64,000 bases of DNA, from assembly GCA_045631465.1 (NCBI GenBank), contig JAZQUV010000046.1, positions 1 through 64,000 of the forward strand, in the 5' to 3' direction. This stretch comes from Aphodosoma sp045631465. GTDB taxonomy: Bacteria; Bacteroidota; Bacteroidia; Bacteroidales; Paludibacteraceae. The first letter of the stretch is position 1. Each line of letters starts with the position of its first letter. The translations under genes were made by a program, and so were the position numbers. Shown piece by piece: positions 16,871 through 25,559 of the stretch. Below the pieces are notes generated by a model. The model was not told where the DNA came from. It saw only the letters and a program-made list of their open reading frames with translations, and did no database searches.

Positions 16871-16934
16871 TAGATAAAAAAAGACAGAAGAACATAAAAA
16901 CATAAAATCTTGTACTCTTGTCTTCATGTCTAAA
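16871..16934. repeat. AAGACA-type inverted repeat between fetA and fetB
   Basis: Left part TTAGATAAAAAAAGACAGAA faces right part CTCTTGTCTTCATGTCTAAA. It shares TCTTCATGTCTAAA with the repeat in front of the fetA start. Confidence 0.6.
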
Positions 16935-16949
16935 GAAACAAATTAAACT

Positions 16950-17714
16950 ATGGATATTTCATTCACCTCACTACTTTGGGGATTTTTACTTATCATAATC
17001 CCTACATATTTCCTTCACCACTACCGCACTGGTTTGGTGAAAGACACCATCATTGCTGCCCTACGCATGACAGCGCAACTCTTCCTCATCGGCTTCTACC
17101 TCAAATATATGTTCGACCTCAACCTTTGGTGGCTCAATGTGTTGTGGGTAGTCATCATGGCTGGCGTGGCATCGCAAACCATCATCAAGCGCACCAACCT
17201 CTCGCTCAAGCAGATGTTCGTGCCTATCACTGTGGCACTACTCTGCTCCGTAGCAATCATCGACCTCTATTTCATGGGACTCATCGTGCGCCAAGACAAC
17301 CTATTCGAAACTCGCTATTTCATCCCTATCAGTGGTATGATACTCGGCAATATGCTCTCTGCTAATGTCATTGCTATGAACACCTACTATGGTGCACTCC
17401 GTCGCGAACGCACCCACTATCTCTTCCGCCTCGCTAATGGTGCCACAGCCCACGAAGCTCGCTCGCCATTTATGCGCGATGCCCTCATCAAGAGCTTCAA
17501 CCCCACAATCGCCTCAATGGCAGTGATGGGCCTCATTGCCCTACCAGGCACAATGACCGGACAAATCCTCGGAGGCTCCGACCCCGATGTGGCTATCAAA
17601 TACCAAATCATGCTCATGATTTCAATCTTCGCCTCATCCCTTATCTCAGTCCTCCTCACCCTCGCCCTCACCCGACACAAGATATTCGACAAATACGAAA
17701 TGCCACAAATATAA
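16950..17714 (+). CDS. fetB: UPF0014 membrane protein, FetB/YbbM type permease
   Basis: The 254-aa inner-membrane protein has about seven hydrophobic segments and the family's conserved stretches: IAALRMTAQLFLIGFYL, GMILGNMLSANVIAMNTYYG, and IALPGTMTGQILGGSDPDVAIKYQIM near the C-terminus. It is the membrane half of the ABC exporter whose ATPase is the preceding gene (85 bp upstream). Together they probably move a metal or an envelope component outward; E. coli FetAB lowers iron toxicity. An A-rich inverted repeat follows its stop. Confidence 0.92.
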   Translation: MDISFTSLLWGFLLIIIPTYFLHHYRTGLVKDTIIAALRMTAQLFLIGFYLKYMFDLNLWWLNVLWVVIMAGVASQTIIKRTNLSLKQMFVPITVALLCSVAIIDLYFMGLIVRQDNLFETRYFIPISGMILGNMLSANVIAMNTYYGALRRERTHYLFRLANGATAHEARSPFMRDALIKSFNPTIASMAVMGLIALPGTMTGQILGGSDPDVAIKYQIMLMISIFASSLISVLLTLALTRHKIFDKYEMPQI

Positions 17715-17725
17715 AAACAAAAAGA

Positions 17726-17780
17726 AAAGACATAAGAACATAATTACATAATTTTTTGTTATTATGTTCTTATCGTCTTT
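17726..17780. repeat. Inverted repeat after fetB
   Basis: AAAGACATAAGAACATAAT (17726-17744) pairs with ATTATGTTCTTATCGTCTTT (17761-17780), with one bulged base and a 16-nt loop. There is no T-run on the plus strand; a T-rich tract follows it on the minus strand. Confidence 0.75.
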
Positions 17781-17810
17781 AAAAAAGTATTATTATCATC
17801 TTCTAAACAA

Positions 17811-17839
17811 AAAAGAGACACAATTACTTGTGTCTCTTT
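17811..17839. terminator. Bidirectional terminator between fetB and glyS
   Basis: Stem AAAGAGACACAA / TTGTGTCTCTTT with TTAC loop, A-run on the left and T-rich on the right. It serves glyS on the minus strand and probably fetB on the plus strand. Confidence 0.88.
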
Positions 17840-17943
17840 CTATTTTATATTTTTTCTTTTAACGTAAATATCCGTTAATTATTCATTAATTTTTAACAAT
17901 CAATAATTTATGATTTATTTACGATAATTTACGTTGAAAACTA

Positions 17944-19491
17944 TTATTCAACAATTTTCTTGAACAAGTTTTTCATATTCACTTCGGCACCGATGATAGC
18001 GTGCAAGTCGCTGATTGCTACACGTTGTTGTTCCATTGTGTCGCGGTGACGGATTGTTACGCAGTTGTCTTCCAAAGTTTGGTGGTCGACTGTGACACAG
18101 AATGGTGTACCAACTGCATCTTGACGACGATAGCGTTTACCGATTGAGTCTTTTTCGTCGTAAGCACATTTATAATCGAATTTCAAGTCGTTCATAATTT
18201 CACGTGCTTTTTCAGGAAGACCATCTTTCTTAACCAATGGCATAACGCACACTTTCACTGGAGCCAACACTGCAGGCAATTTCAATACCACGCGGCTATC
18301 GCCACCTTCTAGTTGCTCTTCGTTGTAAGCAGCCGACATAATTGACAAGAACATACGGTCAACACCGATTGAAGTTTCGATTACGTATGGAGTGTAGCTT
18401 TCGTTGATTTCAGGGTCGAAATATTTGATGTTTTTACCTGAATATTTTTCGTGGCTCGACAAGTCGAAATCAGTACGAGAGTGGATACCCTCTACCTCTT
18501 TGAAGCCGAATGGCATTTGGAATTCGATGTCAGTAGCAGCATTCGCATAGTGAGCCAATTTGTCGTGGTCGTGGAAACGATATTTTTCATCGCCAAGACC
18601 AAGAGCTTTGTGCCAACGGAGGCGGAATTGTTTCCAGTGCTCAAACCATTTCAACTCTTCGCCTGGACGAACAAAGAATTGCATCTCCATTTGTTCGAAC
18701 TCACGCATACGGAAGATGAATTGACGAGCAACGATTTCGTTACGGAATGCTTTACCGATTTGGCAAATACCGAAAGGCACTTTCATACGACCTGTTTTTT
18801 GCACGTTGAGGTAGTTAACAAAAATACCTTGTGCAGTTTCAGGACGAAGATAGATTTTCATTGCACCATCAGCAGTAGAACCCATGTCAGTAGAGAACAT
18901 AAGGTTGAATTGACGCACGTCAGTCCAGTTTTTAGTACCAGAGATAGGACAAACAATTTCGCAATCGACGATGATTTGTTTCAACTCAACCAAGTCGTTA
19001 GCCTCCAATGCAGCTACGAAACGAGCGTGGATAGCATCGCGTTTAGCCACATTCTCCAACACGCGTGGGTTGGTTTGGCAGAACATTTCGCGGTCGAACG
19101 ATTCGCCAAAGCGTTTAGCTGCTTTTTCACACTCTTTGTTGATTTTCTCATCGAACTTAGCCAAGTGGTCTTCGATCAACACATCGGCACGATAACGTTT
19201 TTTAGAATCTTTATTGTCGATCAATGGGTCATTGAACGCATCAACGTGACCAGAAGCTTTCCATGTAGTTGGGTGCATGAAAATAGCAGCATCGATACCT
19301 ACCACATTTTCGTGAAGGAGCACCATGCTATCCCACCAATATTTTTTGATGTTATTTTTGAGTTCAACACCATTTTGTCCGTAATCATACACGGCACCAA
19401 GTCCATCATAAATCTCACTTGATGGAAAAACGAATCCATACTCTTTGCAGTGAGCAACCAATTTTTTAAATACCTCTTCTTGTGAAGCCAT
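17944..19491 (-). CDS. glyS: Glycyl-tRNA synthetase (homodimeric class II type)
   Basis: It charges tRNA-Gly. The 515-aa single-chain form, as in eukaryotes, archaea and Bacteroidetes, starts MASQEEVFKKLVAHCKEYGF and shows GLGAVYDYGQNGVELKNNIKKYWW (motif 1 region), RPETAQGIFVNYLN, FRNEIVARQFIFRMREFEQMEMQFF (motif 2), GVDRMFLSIMSAAY (motif 3) and a C-terminal anticodon-binding domain starting at VLAPVKVCVMPLVKK. It is preceded by a promoter at 19640-19670 and a ~140-nt leader containing an inverted repeat (TTTAGTG / CACTAAA). A long open frame on the opposite strand (18451-19422) is a shadow. Confidence 0.97.
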   Translation of the reverse strand: MASQEEVFKKLVAHCKEYGFVFPSSEIYDGLGAVYDYGQNGVELKNNIKKYWWDSMVLLHENVVGIDAAIFMHPTTWKASGHVDAFNDPLIDNKDSKKRYRADVLIEDHLAKFDEKINKECEKAAKRFGESFDREMFCQTNPRVLENVAKRDAIHARFVAALEANDLVELKQIIVDCEIVCPISGTKNWTDVRQFNLMFSTDMGSTADGAMKIYLRPETAQGIFVNYLNVQKTGRMKVPFGICQIGKAFRNEIVARQFIFRMREFEQMEMQFFVRPGEELKWFEHWKQFRLRWHKALGLGDEKYRFHDHDKLAHYANAATDIEFQMPFGFKEVEGIHSRTDFDLSSHEKYSGKNIKYFDPEINESYTPYVIETSIGVDRMFLSIMSAAYNEEQLEGGDSRVVLKLPAVLAPVKVCVMPLVKKDGLPEKAREIMNDLKFDYKCAYDEKDSIGKRYRRQDAVGTPFCVTVDHQTLEDNCVTIRHRDTMEQQRVAISDLHAIIGAEVNMKNLFKKIVE

Positions 19492-19639
19492 AAATCTAGT
19501 TGAAATTTGAGAGTTGAGAGTTGAAATTTAATATTTTCACCACCAACTTATTTTATACTTATTTTGTTAATTATCTGATAATTACAACACAAACACAACA
19601 ATAAATTTAGTGTTGTGTATTGCGCACTAAACAGAACTA

Positions 19640-19670
19640 CAAAGTTACAAAAATTATGTCGTATATGCAA
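19640..19670 (-). promoter_or_regulatory. Promoter of glyS
   Basis: On the minus strand, TTG (19670-19668), a 20-bp spacer and TAACTTTG (19647-19640). Confidence 0.83.
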
Positions 19671-19747
19671 TAGTACGCAAAAAATATTAATTACACAAAT
19701 TTAAGCAATAGATAAGTTTGCGAACTATGGCAGTTTTCTTCGGCATA

Positions 19748-19780
19748 GGTTGCTTGAAGGTTGCTTGAGGGTAAGGCAAA
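19748..19780. repeat. Short 11-bp periodic repeat (GGTTGCTTG type)
   Basis: GGTTGCTTGAA, GGTTGCTTGAG and GGTAAGGCAAA in tandem. The first two match units inside the composite elements at 5402-5423 and 44938-44959. No flanking palindromes are visible. Apart from this repeat, the glyS promoter and the terminator at 19841, nothing else is recognised in 19492-19882. Confidence 0.7.
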
Positions 19781-19840
19781 AAATAGACAATGAGAGTGTG
19801 GTTGTTAATAGTAAAAAATGGAGAATTGAATCAATAAAAA

Positions 19841-19878
19841 AATGGCCGAATCGTTGTTTATTTTTGACTCAGCCATTT
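19841..19878 (-). terminator. Terminator of the YgjP-like peptidase gene
   Basis: On the minus strand, AAAATGGCTGAGTC pairs with GATTCGGCCATTTT across a 12-nt loop, followed by a T-run. It lies directly after the stop codon at 19883. Confidence 0.85.
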
Positions 19879-19882
19879 TGAT

Positions 19883-20611
19883 TTATAATTTCAACCAAGA
19901 GACTTTGCGGTCCCATTTGGGTTTTGCGAGTTCGATTGCGGCATAATCGTTGAAATAACTATGCAATAATGCTTTGAATCGTGGTCCGTGGTTCATCTCG
20001 CGAGTGTGGCAGAGTTCGTGCACAATCACATAATCGATTAAACGCTCGGGCAAAAGCAAAAGATAATAACTCAATTTTATATCTTTTGAAGTAGAACAAC
20101 ACCCCCAACGCGATTTTGCAGTATCAATTTTCAGTGTTCTATAAGGTAACTGACATTGTGCCGACCAATACTCCATTTTTTCGGGTAAAACTCGCTCGGC
20201 TTCTTGACGTAGAAATTTCAATAATATACGTTTGAGTGACTTCTGCGCTATATCATCATTGATATCAACACTTTGTGGCATAGAAATTTGCAATACGCTA
20301 TCCGCCAATTGAGCAGAATAGATGCGTAAACGAGGATTAGTTTGGTAGCCTATCTTTACTGAAAAAGTTAAAGTATTAATTGTTTCGTCAAGTTTAAATC
20401 TACCATCTCCACTACGGGCAACTACCTTACCGCGCAATTGCAATATTTTTTCAATAGTATCTTGTGAAAGTGGAAATACCCTATCTTCAAATCCTAGTGG
20501 CACAGTGATAATAACAAGATTTTGCGTAACCTTAATTATTTGGCGACGTACATTGGAACGTGTACGCAATTGCACCAAACCCAAGTCGGGATGATTGATA
20601 GAGACTGCCAT
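19883..20611 (-). CDS. YgjP-like (DUF45/WLM) zinc metallopeptidase
   Basis: The 242-aa cytosolic protein carries HELCH at residues 198-202 and a third ligand in NHGPRFKAL (His208), the arrangement of the DUF45/YgjP M48-like family. RWGCCSTSKDIKLSYYLLLLP is the family's conserved strand before the zinc helix. The cellular substrate of this family is not established to my knowledge. Its ATG overlaps the stop of the subtilase gene by one base (TAATG), so it is translationally coupled to a secreted protease, though nothing links the two functionally. Confidence 0.9.
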   Translation of the reverse strand: MAVSINHPDLGLVQLRTRSNVRRQIIKVTQNLVIITVPLGFEDRVFPLSQDTIEKILQLRGKVVARSGDGRFKLDETINTLTFSVKIGYQTNPRLRIYSAQLADSVLQISMPQSVDINDDIAQKSLKRILLKFLRQEAERVLPEKMEYWSAQCQLPYRTLKIDTAKSRWGCCSTSKDIKLSYYLLLLPERLIDYVIVHELCHTREMNHGPRFKALLHSYFNDYAAIELAKPKWDRKVSWLKL

Positions 20612-22788
20612 TATTTCACAACCAAAAGGCGGAATGTTTCATTTATATTTTCGCCTGAAACTTTCACTATATACGCACCATTCTCGATGCTTACAAGATT
20701 GAATTGGCTATCCATACCAGGAGTTACCGCACCTACATATTCAGACATAATCAACTGACCATTAACTCCATAGACTTTAACATCAACATTTTCGCTATTG
20801 CGTACAAAACCGATGTTAAATGCACCACTTGTTGGATTAGGATACAACATCATAGCACCAGCTCGCTCAACATCTTCTACGCCAGTATATAACTCTAACA
20901 ATTTCAACAGACCTTTGTAGGCATCCACTTTACCATAACCCATCTCATTGTTAGGCAACTCGGAACCAGTAAATTCGTCAGTGCGCGCAGTTTGAGCCAA
21001 GATATCCATAGCCTCCTCTGGGGTAAGTTTCCAATTATGCTCAAGCCAAGTAGCAATAATACCTGTAATGTATGGAGTAGCCATAGATGTGCCATCCATA
21101 TAGCCATAATAGTGAGTATCACCATTATATTTTACAGATGCTGCTTCGATAAAAGCTGTAGTATTTGGCATAACTTGTGGACTATTAGTGATAGACGAAA
21201 CAATAGCCGAGCCAGGAGCCAAAATGTTTGGTTTGATACGACCATCAGGAGTAGGTCCTATATTAGAGAAATTGCAACGATGACCAAGAGTTTCTTTGAA
21301 CTTTTCATGCTCACGAGTAGTATATGCACCTACCGAAATCACGCGTTTAGCTGTACCACCAATCTCATTTACAGTATATTGATTATCACCATCAATCCAA
21401 CCTTCAAGACCTTTATTGCTCAAACCACCATATTGTCCATCTGCCCAAGCATGCACAATGCCAGCATCTTTAGATTTCAATTCAAAACCAACAAAGACAT
21501 TGCCTTCTGGCAATTTTGTCACATTAGGAATGAACATAATGTGAGGTTTTTGATTCAAAGGACTGATTTCGGTTGTAACTGTGAATTTCACTTGCACAAT
21601 ATTTTTTCCATTCTCATCCTTCATCAAACCAAAGAAAGACTTGCCAACAGCATCGGCTGTAGAGAAATAGTCGGATTGATACAAAATAGTATCGTTATCC
21701 GCATCATAAACCAAAGCTTTGATTTCGAAATTATTATTCACTTCGCCCCACATATCGAGAGTAACTTGACGCATTGATTTAAAATAGAAATCAGCGATTG
21801 AACGACCAAGAGTATCTTCTTCAGTAAAGACTTTAGACATATGAATTTTGCGTTTGCCATCGTTGCCCACAGCACCACAAATAATTTTACCCTCACCTTG
21901 TAATTCATCCAAGATTTTGTCAAGAGTAGAAGTACCATCGTGAGGACCAGATTGTTGTCCGAGACTCATATTGATTACAGCAGGACGACCTACTTCATCG
22001 GCATATTTAAATATATATTCAACTGCATTTGCCAACGAAGTAGAAACTTGTTGCATACGATAAGAAACCAACACAACATCGGCATTAGGAGCAACACCGC
22101 TATAGCCGCAATTGTATTGATTATTAGAACCAGTAGCAATACCAGCCACGTGCATACCATGACCAATATTATCAACTTGAGAATCGTATTTTTTATTTAC
22201 CAATTCTGTAGGATTAGAATATTCGCGACCATAAGAATAACCTTCGGGGGTCACTCCACCGTAAGACTCTTGCTCCCATACGCGCACAATACGCGAAGCC
22301 GAAGCATTGCTATTCATAAAAGCAGGGTGAGTGTACTGAAAACCATAGTCGATAATACCAACAATCACATTACTACCAAGATATGGACGAGTAGATTGGT
22401 CGGTACCCATATGGATTTTATCAACTCCACTCTCGGCATGAGCCACATTGAGTTGAGGATATACTGGTGTTGCCATTTCGATATAGTAGATAGCCTCTTC
22501 CTTACCAAGAGCCTCAAGTTGAGAGACAGGTATAGTAGCAGTTACCACCTTCAACGATTCGAATTTACTCTCAACCGACGCACCATACTTCTCTAACAAG
22601 GCAATATCAATAGCATCGTTGAAATGCACAAAAGCCGAGACAACCGAAGCCTCGCGATCGCCTTGAACCTCACGACGAGTATTCTCGGCACCTAGCAAGT
22701 AGGCACGCGTGTAGTTAGACAGTTTGCTTTGAGAATATGCCACCAACGAGCATACACACATTAATAACAAAAATAGATTTTTTTTCAT
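20611..22788 (-). CDS. Secreted subtilisin-like serine protease (S8) with T9SS sorting domain
   Basis: The 725-aa protein has a signal peptide (MKKNLFLLLMCVCSLVAYSQ), a pro-region, and the catalytic triad Asp147 (GIIDYGF), His210 (GHGMHVAG) and Ser568 (DGTSMATP). A ~170-residue insertion (about 310-480) separates the oxyanion region from the Ser segment, a layout seen in Bacteroidetes S8A proteases. The last ~80 residues (MMLYPNPTSGAFNIGF to ENINETFRLLVVK) form a type A T9SS C-terminal domain, so it should be exported and attached or released at the surface. Its ATG overlaps the tilS stop (ATGA). It probably degrades external protein for nutrition. Confidence 0.95.
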   Translation of the reverse strand: MKKNLFLLLMCVCSLVAYSQSKLSNYTRAYLLGAENTRREVQGDREASVVSAFVHFNDAIDIALLEKYGASVESKFESLKVVTATIPVSQLEALGKEEAIYYIEMATPVYPQLNVAHAESGVDKIHMGTDQSTRPYLGSNVIVGIIDYGFQYTHPAFMNSNASASRIVRVWEQESYGGVTPEGYSYGREYSNPTELVNKKYDSQVDNIGHGMHVAGIATGSNNQYNCGYSGVAPNADVVLVSYRMQQVSTSLANAVEYIFKYADEVGRPAVINMSLGQQSGPHDGTSTLDKILDELQGEGKIICGAVGNDGKRKIHMSKVFTEEDTLGRSIADFYFKSMRQVTLDMWGEVNNNFEIKALVYDADNDTILYQSDYFSTADAVGKSFFGLMKDENGKNIVQVKFTVTTEISPLNQKPHIMFIPNVTKLPEGNVFVGFELKSKDAGIVHAWADGQYGGLSNKGLEGWIDGDNQYTVNEIGGTAKRVISVGAYTTREHEKFKETLGHRCNFSNIGPTPDGRIKPNILAPGSAIVSSITNSPQVMPNTTAFIEAASVKYNGDTHYYGYMDGTSMATPYITGIIATWLEHNWKLTPEEAMDILAQTARTDEFTGSELPNNEMGYGKVDAYKGLLKLLELYTGVEDVERAGAMMLYPNPTSGAFNIGFVRNSENVDVKVYGVNGQLIMSEYVGAVTPGMDSQFNLVSIENGAYIVKVSGENINETFRLLVVK

Positions 22789-24104
22789 GATATAAATATT
22801 TTTACTTTTTTCGTTTTATCTGTAACTGCATAACGAGCATCAACTCGATGCCCAACAACCCACACAATATCATCACCCGAAGTGAGCAACCAAAGTTGCT
22901 CCTTTTCGCTTGTAGAGAATTTCTTGTCCACAAAAAAATCGCTCAATTTTTTACGCCCTTTCATTCCAAAAGGGATGAACCAATCGCCTTGTTGCCAACG
23001 TCTTAATCGCAATGGATATTGCAACTTGTCAGCATCGAGACAGGCTACATTCGATGACTTAATGAGTTGGAAATCGGCAATATCGACCTCTTTTATTTCT
23101 ATACGGATTGGAGATTCAAGAATAGTATCTGTTTTTGAGATTGAGACGCAATGTATTGCGTCTCTACTTTTAATAGTGCTTAACTCCAAATATTCGCGTT
23201 CGACCACAATGCGATGAGTTGTAGAATAGAACTGTTTGCCTGATATATTATCATCAAGACTGCGATATAGCTGCATGACCACATCAGACGAAAAGCCATA
23301 TGGGGTCAACCAAAGGAACAACAAAGTGTCAATACCGTGACATTTTTTCAACTCTTGCAAATCAAACACAACTTGCTCATTATCAATCGCGACAACTCGT
23401 TGATACGCCTCGGTGGCATAAGCCTCGACAATAGTATGCGCAGAGGAAATAAATCGCATGTTATTGGCCATTGTGTCAAGGAATGAGGGATTTATCTCTT
23501 CAAACTGTGGGAGAATTTTATGACGCAATTTATTACGAGTATAGATAGTTTCGAGATTGGTGGCATCAATGCGATATTGCAACTCAAACTCGGCAATATA
23601 CTCCATAATTTGCTTGCGCGACACCTTTAGCAAAGGGCGCACCACCCTACCACGCAACTCTGCCATACCCGACAAACCTTGTAGGCCAGAACCTCGAGTG
23701 AGATTAAGAAAGAAAGTTTCGACAACATCATCGGCATTGTGAGCCACAGCAATCAAATCGCAATTATGCTCATCTGCCATCTGTTCAAACCACTCGTAAC
23801 GCAAATCGCGAGCAGCCATTTCGATAGAAACTTTGCGTTCTGCGGCATCCTTTTCTGTATCAAAATCGACCTGACAATAAGGAAGTTGATACTTAGTTGC
23901 AAGAGACTTTACAAAGTCGGCATCTTCGTTAGACGCATCGCCACGAAGGTGGAAATTACAATGTGCCACAACAATAGAAAACCCCTCTCGATGTAGTACA
24001 TCAAGCAAAACAATCGAGTCAGGTCCTCCACTAACCGCCACAAGCAGACGTCTCGTGCCTTGTAGCGGCGCACATTGTTGTATTTGTCGACGAATATATT
24101 TCAA
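22785..24104 (-). CDS. tilS: tRNA(Ile)-lysidine synthase, TTG start
   Basis: It converts the wobble cytidine of tRNA-Ile(CAU) to lysidine, an essential step. The 439-aa protein has the PP-loop SGGPDS at residues 25-30, HCNFHLRGDASNEDADFV, IAVAHNADDVVETFFLNLTRGSGLQGL and RPLLKVSR, then the C-terminal TilS domain (PLRLRRWQQGDWFIPFGMKGRKKLSDFFVDKK). The start codon must be TTG at 24104: the codon before it in the same frame is the TAA that ends the DUF3467 gene, and no ATG occurs before the PP-loop. The two genes therefore sit head to tail in one frame with no gap. It overlaps the subtilase gene by 4 bp. Confidence 0.93.
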   Translation of the reverse strand: MKYIRRQIQQCAPLQGTRRLLVAVSGGPDSIVLLDVLHREGFSIVVAHCNFHLRGDASNEDADFVKSLATKYQLPYCQVDFDTEKDAAERKVSIEMAARDLRYEWFEQMADEHNCDLIAVAHNADDVVETFFLNLTRGSGLQGLSGMAELRGRVVRPLLKVSRKQIMEYIAEFELQYRIDATNLETIYTRNKLRHKILPQFEEINPSFLDTMANNMRFISSAHTIVEAYATEAYQRVVAIDNEQVVFDLQELKKCHGIDTLLFLWLTPYGFSSDVVMQLYRSLDDNISGKQFYSTTHRIVVEREYLELSTIKSRDAIHCVSISKTDTILESPIRIEIKEVDIADFQLIKSSNVACLDADKLQYPLRLRRWQQGDWFIPFGMKGRKKLSDFFVDKKFSTSEKEQLWLLTSGDDIVWVVGHRVDARYAVTDKTKKVKIFIS

Positions 24105-24422
24105 TTACGCTTCACCACCGCCAAACATTGGAGGGATATAAGTACCACCATTGTTTGAACCATTATCAGTTTTGATTTTACCAAATTGATTTTCGTATCG
24201 TGCAACATTATCTTGCAAAGCAAACAAAAGACGTTTTGCGTGCTCAGGAGTCAAGATAATACGAGATTTCACATTTGCTTTTGGTGCACCAGGCATGATG
24301 CGCACAAAATCAACAACAAATTCGCTTGACGAATGAGAAATAATCGCCAAGTTAGAATAAATACCTTCAGCCACTTCGGGAGTAAGCTCGATTTTCAATT
24401 GATTTTTATCTTTATTTTCCAT
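24105..24422 (-). CDS. DUF3467 family small protein
   Basis: The 105-aa protein (MENKDKNQLKIELTPEVAEG) matches DUF3467: YSNLAIISHSSSEFVVDFVRIMPGAPKANVKSRIILTPEHAKRLLFALQDNVARYE is the family core. The tail is Gly/Asn-rich (NGSNNGGTYIPPMFGGGEA). The function is unknown; it is widely conserved in Bacteroidetes and, as far as I recall, sometimes found near RNA polymerase or translation genes. It is immediately upstream of tilS with no intervening base. Confidence 0.88.
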   Translation of the reverse strand: MENKDKNQLKIELTPEVAEGIYSNLAIISHSSSEFVVDFVRIMPGAPKANVKSRIILTPEHAKRLLFALQDNVARYENQFGKIKTDNGSNNGGTYIPPMFGGGEA

Positions 24423-24436
24423 TGTATTTATTTTTT

Positions 24437-24490
24437 AAAGACAAAATAACATGATAACACAAATTTATCTTATTTAATTATTTTGTCTTT
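24437..24490. repeat. Inverted repeat between hsp15 and the DUF3467 gene
   Basis: Perfect 13-bp arms AAAGACAAAATAA / TTATTTTGTCTTT, 28-nt loop. A T-run follows on the plus strand only, so as a terminator it points against the flanking genes. Confidence 0.75.
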
Positions 24491-24513
24491 TTTATATTAT
24501 CCTTCTATCTTTA

Positions 24514-24933
24514 TTATAATTCATCGAAATCAAAGTCGTCTTCATCAACAAAAAAAGGAGTGTCGTCGAAAAACTCATCAAGGTCGCGACGATCTTTTTT
24601 AGTTGGACGACCAAGACCTTTTGCTCTGTTATTAGCCTTATCGAGTTTGAGCATTTCCCAAAGTTCGAGTTGATCTGGCGTAGTAACTTGCTGCATATAT
24701 TCAGGCACAAGTTTTGCGCCAAGTCGATTTTGAGAAAGAGCTAACACCTTGAACGAGAAGATAACAGGCTGACGACGCACTTGTATGACATCACCCACCT
24801 TAATCATTCGAGAAGGTTTCATTGGCATACCATCAATCATAATATGCCCTTTTTTACACGCTTCGGTAGCAATAGAACGCGTTTTGAACAAACGCATAGC
24901 CCACAACCATTTATCTATACGAACTTCAGACAT
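24514..24933 (-). CDS. hslR: S4-domain RNA-binding protein, Hsp15 type
   Basis: The 139-aa protein opens with an S4 domain (VRIDKWLWAMRLFKTRSIATEACKKGHIMIDGMPMKPSRMIKVGDVIQVRR), the pattern of heat-shock protein 15, which binds stalled 50S subunits carrying nascent-chain tRNA. The C-terminus is highly acidic (DEFFDDTPFFVDEDDFDFDEL), unusual for an RNA-binding tail but common in Bacteroidetes members. It follows pth by 56 bp; Pth and Hsp15 both act in rescue of stalled translation, so joint expression makes sense. Confidence 0.9.
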   Translation of the reverse strand: MSEVRIDKWLWAMRLFKTRSIATEACKKGHIMIDGMPMKPSRMIKVGDVIQVRRQPVIFSFKVLALSQNRLGAKLVPEYMQQVTTPDQLELWEMLKLDKANNRAKGLGRPTKKDRRDLDEFFDDTPFFVDEDDFDFDEL

Positions 24934-24989
24934 ATCTTGTAAGTTGGAAGTTGAAAATTAATAGCTGATAGAAACTTCCAAATTTCAAA

Positions 24990-25553
24990 TTATTTATTAT
25001 TATATTGGTTCATTGTGATATTGAGTCCAGCAAGACAAAAGCTTTTGATTATATCGCAAGCAACAGCGATACGCTTGCCTTTTTCGGCTTCTTGCTCGGC
25101 AGAAAACCTACCCAACACATAATCAACTTGTCCGCCTGGATGGAAATCGTTGCCAATACCAAAACGAAGACGGGCATAATTTTGAGTGCCAATAAGTTCT
25201 TGAATATTTTTCAAACCATTGTGGCCTGCATCACTACCCTTACCTTTCAAACGCAGAGCACCAAAAGGGAGAGCTAAATCATCGACAATGACCAATACTT
25301 GCTCGACTGGAATATTCTCTTGTTGCATCCAATATCGCACAGCATTGCCCGAAAGATTCATGTATGTAGATGGTTTGAGTAGGATAAGTTGGTGACCTTT
25401 AACCTTAGCAGTAGCGACAGCACCATAACGCTTATCCTCAAAAACAACATTGGACGCTTCAGCAAAAGCGTCCAATGTGTCGAATCCTATATTATGACGA
25501 GTATGAGCATATTCGCTACCGATATTGCCTAACCCGACAATTAAATATTTCAT
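24990..25553 (-). CDS. pth: Peptidyl-tRNA hydrolase
   Basis: It releases tRNA from prematurely dropped peptidyl-tRNA. The 187-aa protein shows VGLGNIGSEYAHTRHNIGF with the catalytic His, LLKPSTYMNLSGNAV, VIVDDLALPFGALRLKGKGSDAGHNGLKNI and LRFGIG. All are canonical; the length is normal. It begins 6 bp after rplY, a pairing that is common in bacteria. Confidence 0.97.
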   Translation of the reverse strand: MKYLIVGLGNIGSEYAHTRHNIGFDTLDAFAEASNVVFEDKRYGAVATAKVKGHQLILLKPSTYMNLSGNAVRYWMQQENIPVEQVLVIVDDLALPFGALRLKGKGSDAGHNGLKNIQELIGTQNYARLRFGIGNDFHPGGQVDYVLGRFSAEQEAEKGKRIAVACDIIKSFCLAGLNITMNQYNNK

Positions 25554-25559
25554 AGATTA

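Noticed and set aside
18451..19422. 323-aa open frame on the plus strand opposite glyS
   Set aside because: It lies wholly antisense to a clear glycyl-tRNA synthetase with all class II motifs; the translation has no family-like pattern, and codon bias of glyS explains the missing stops.
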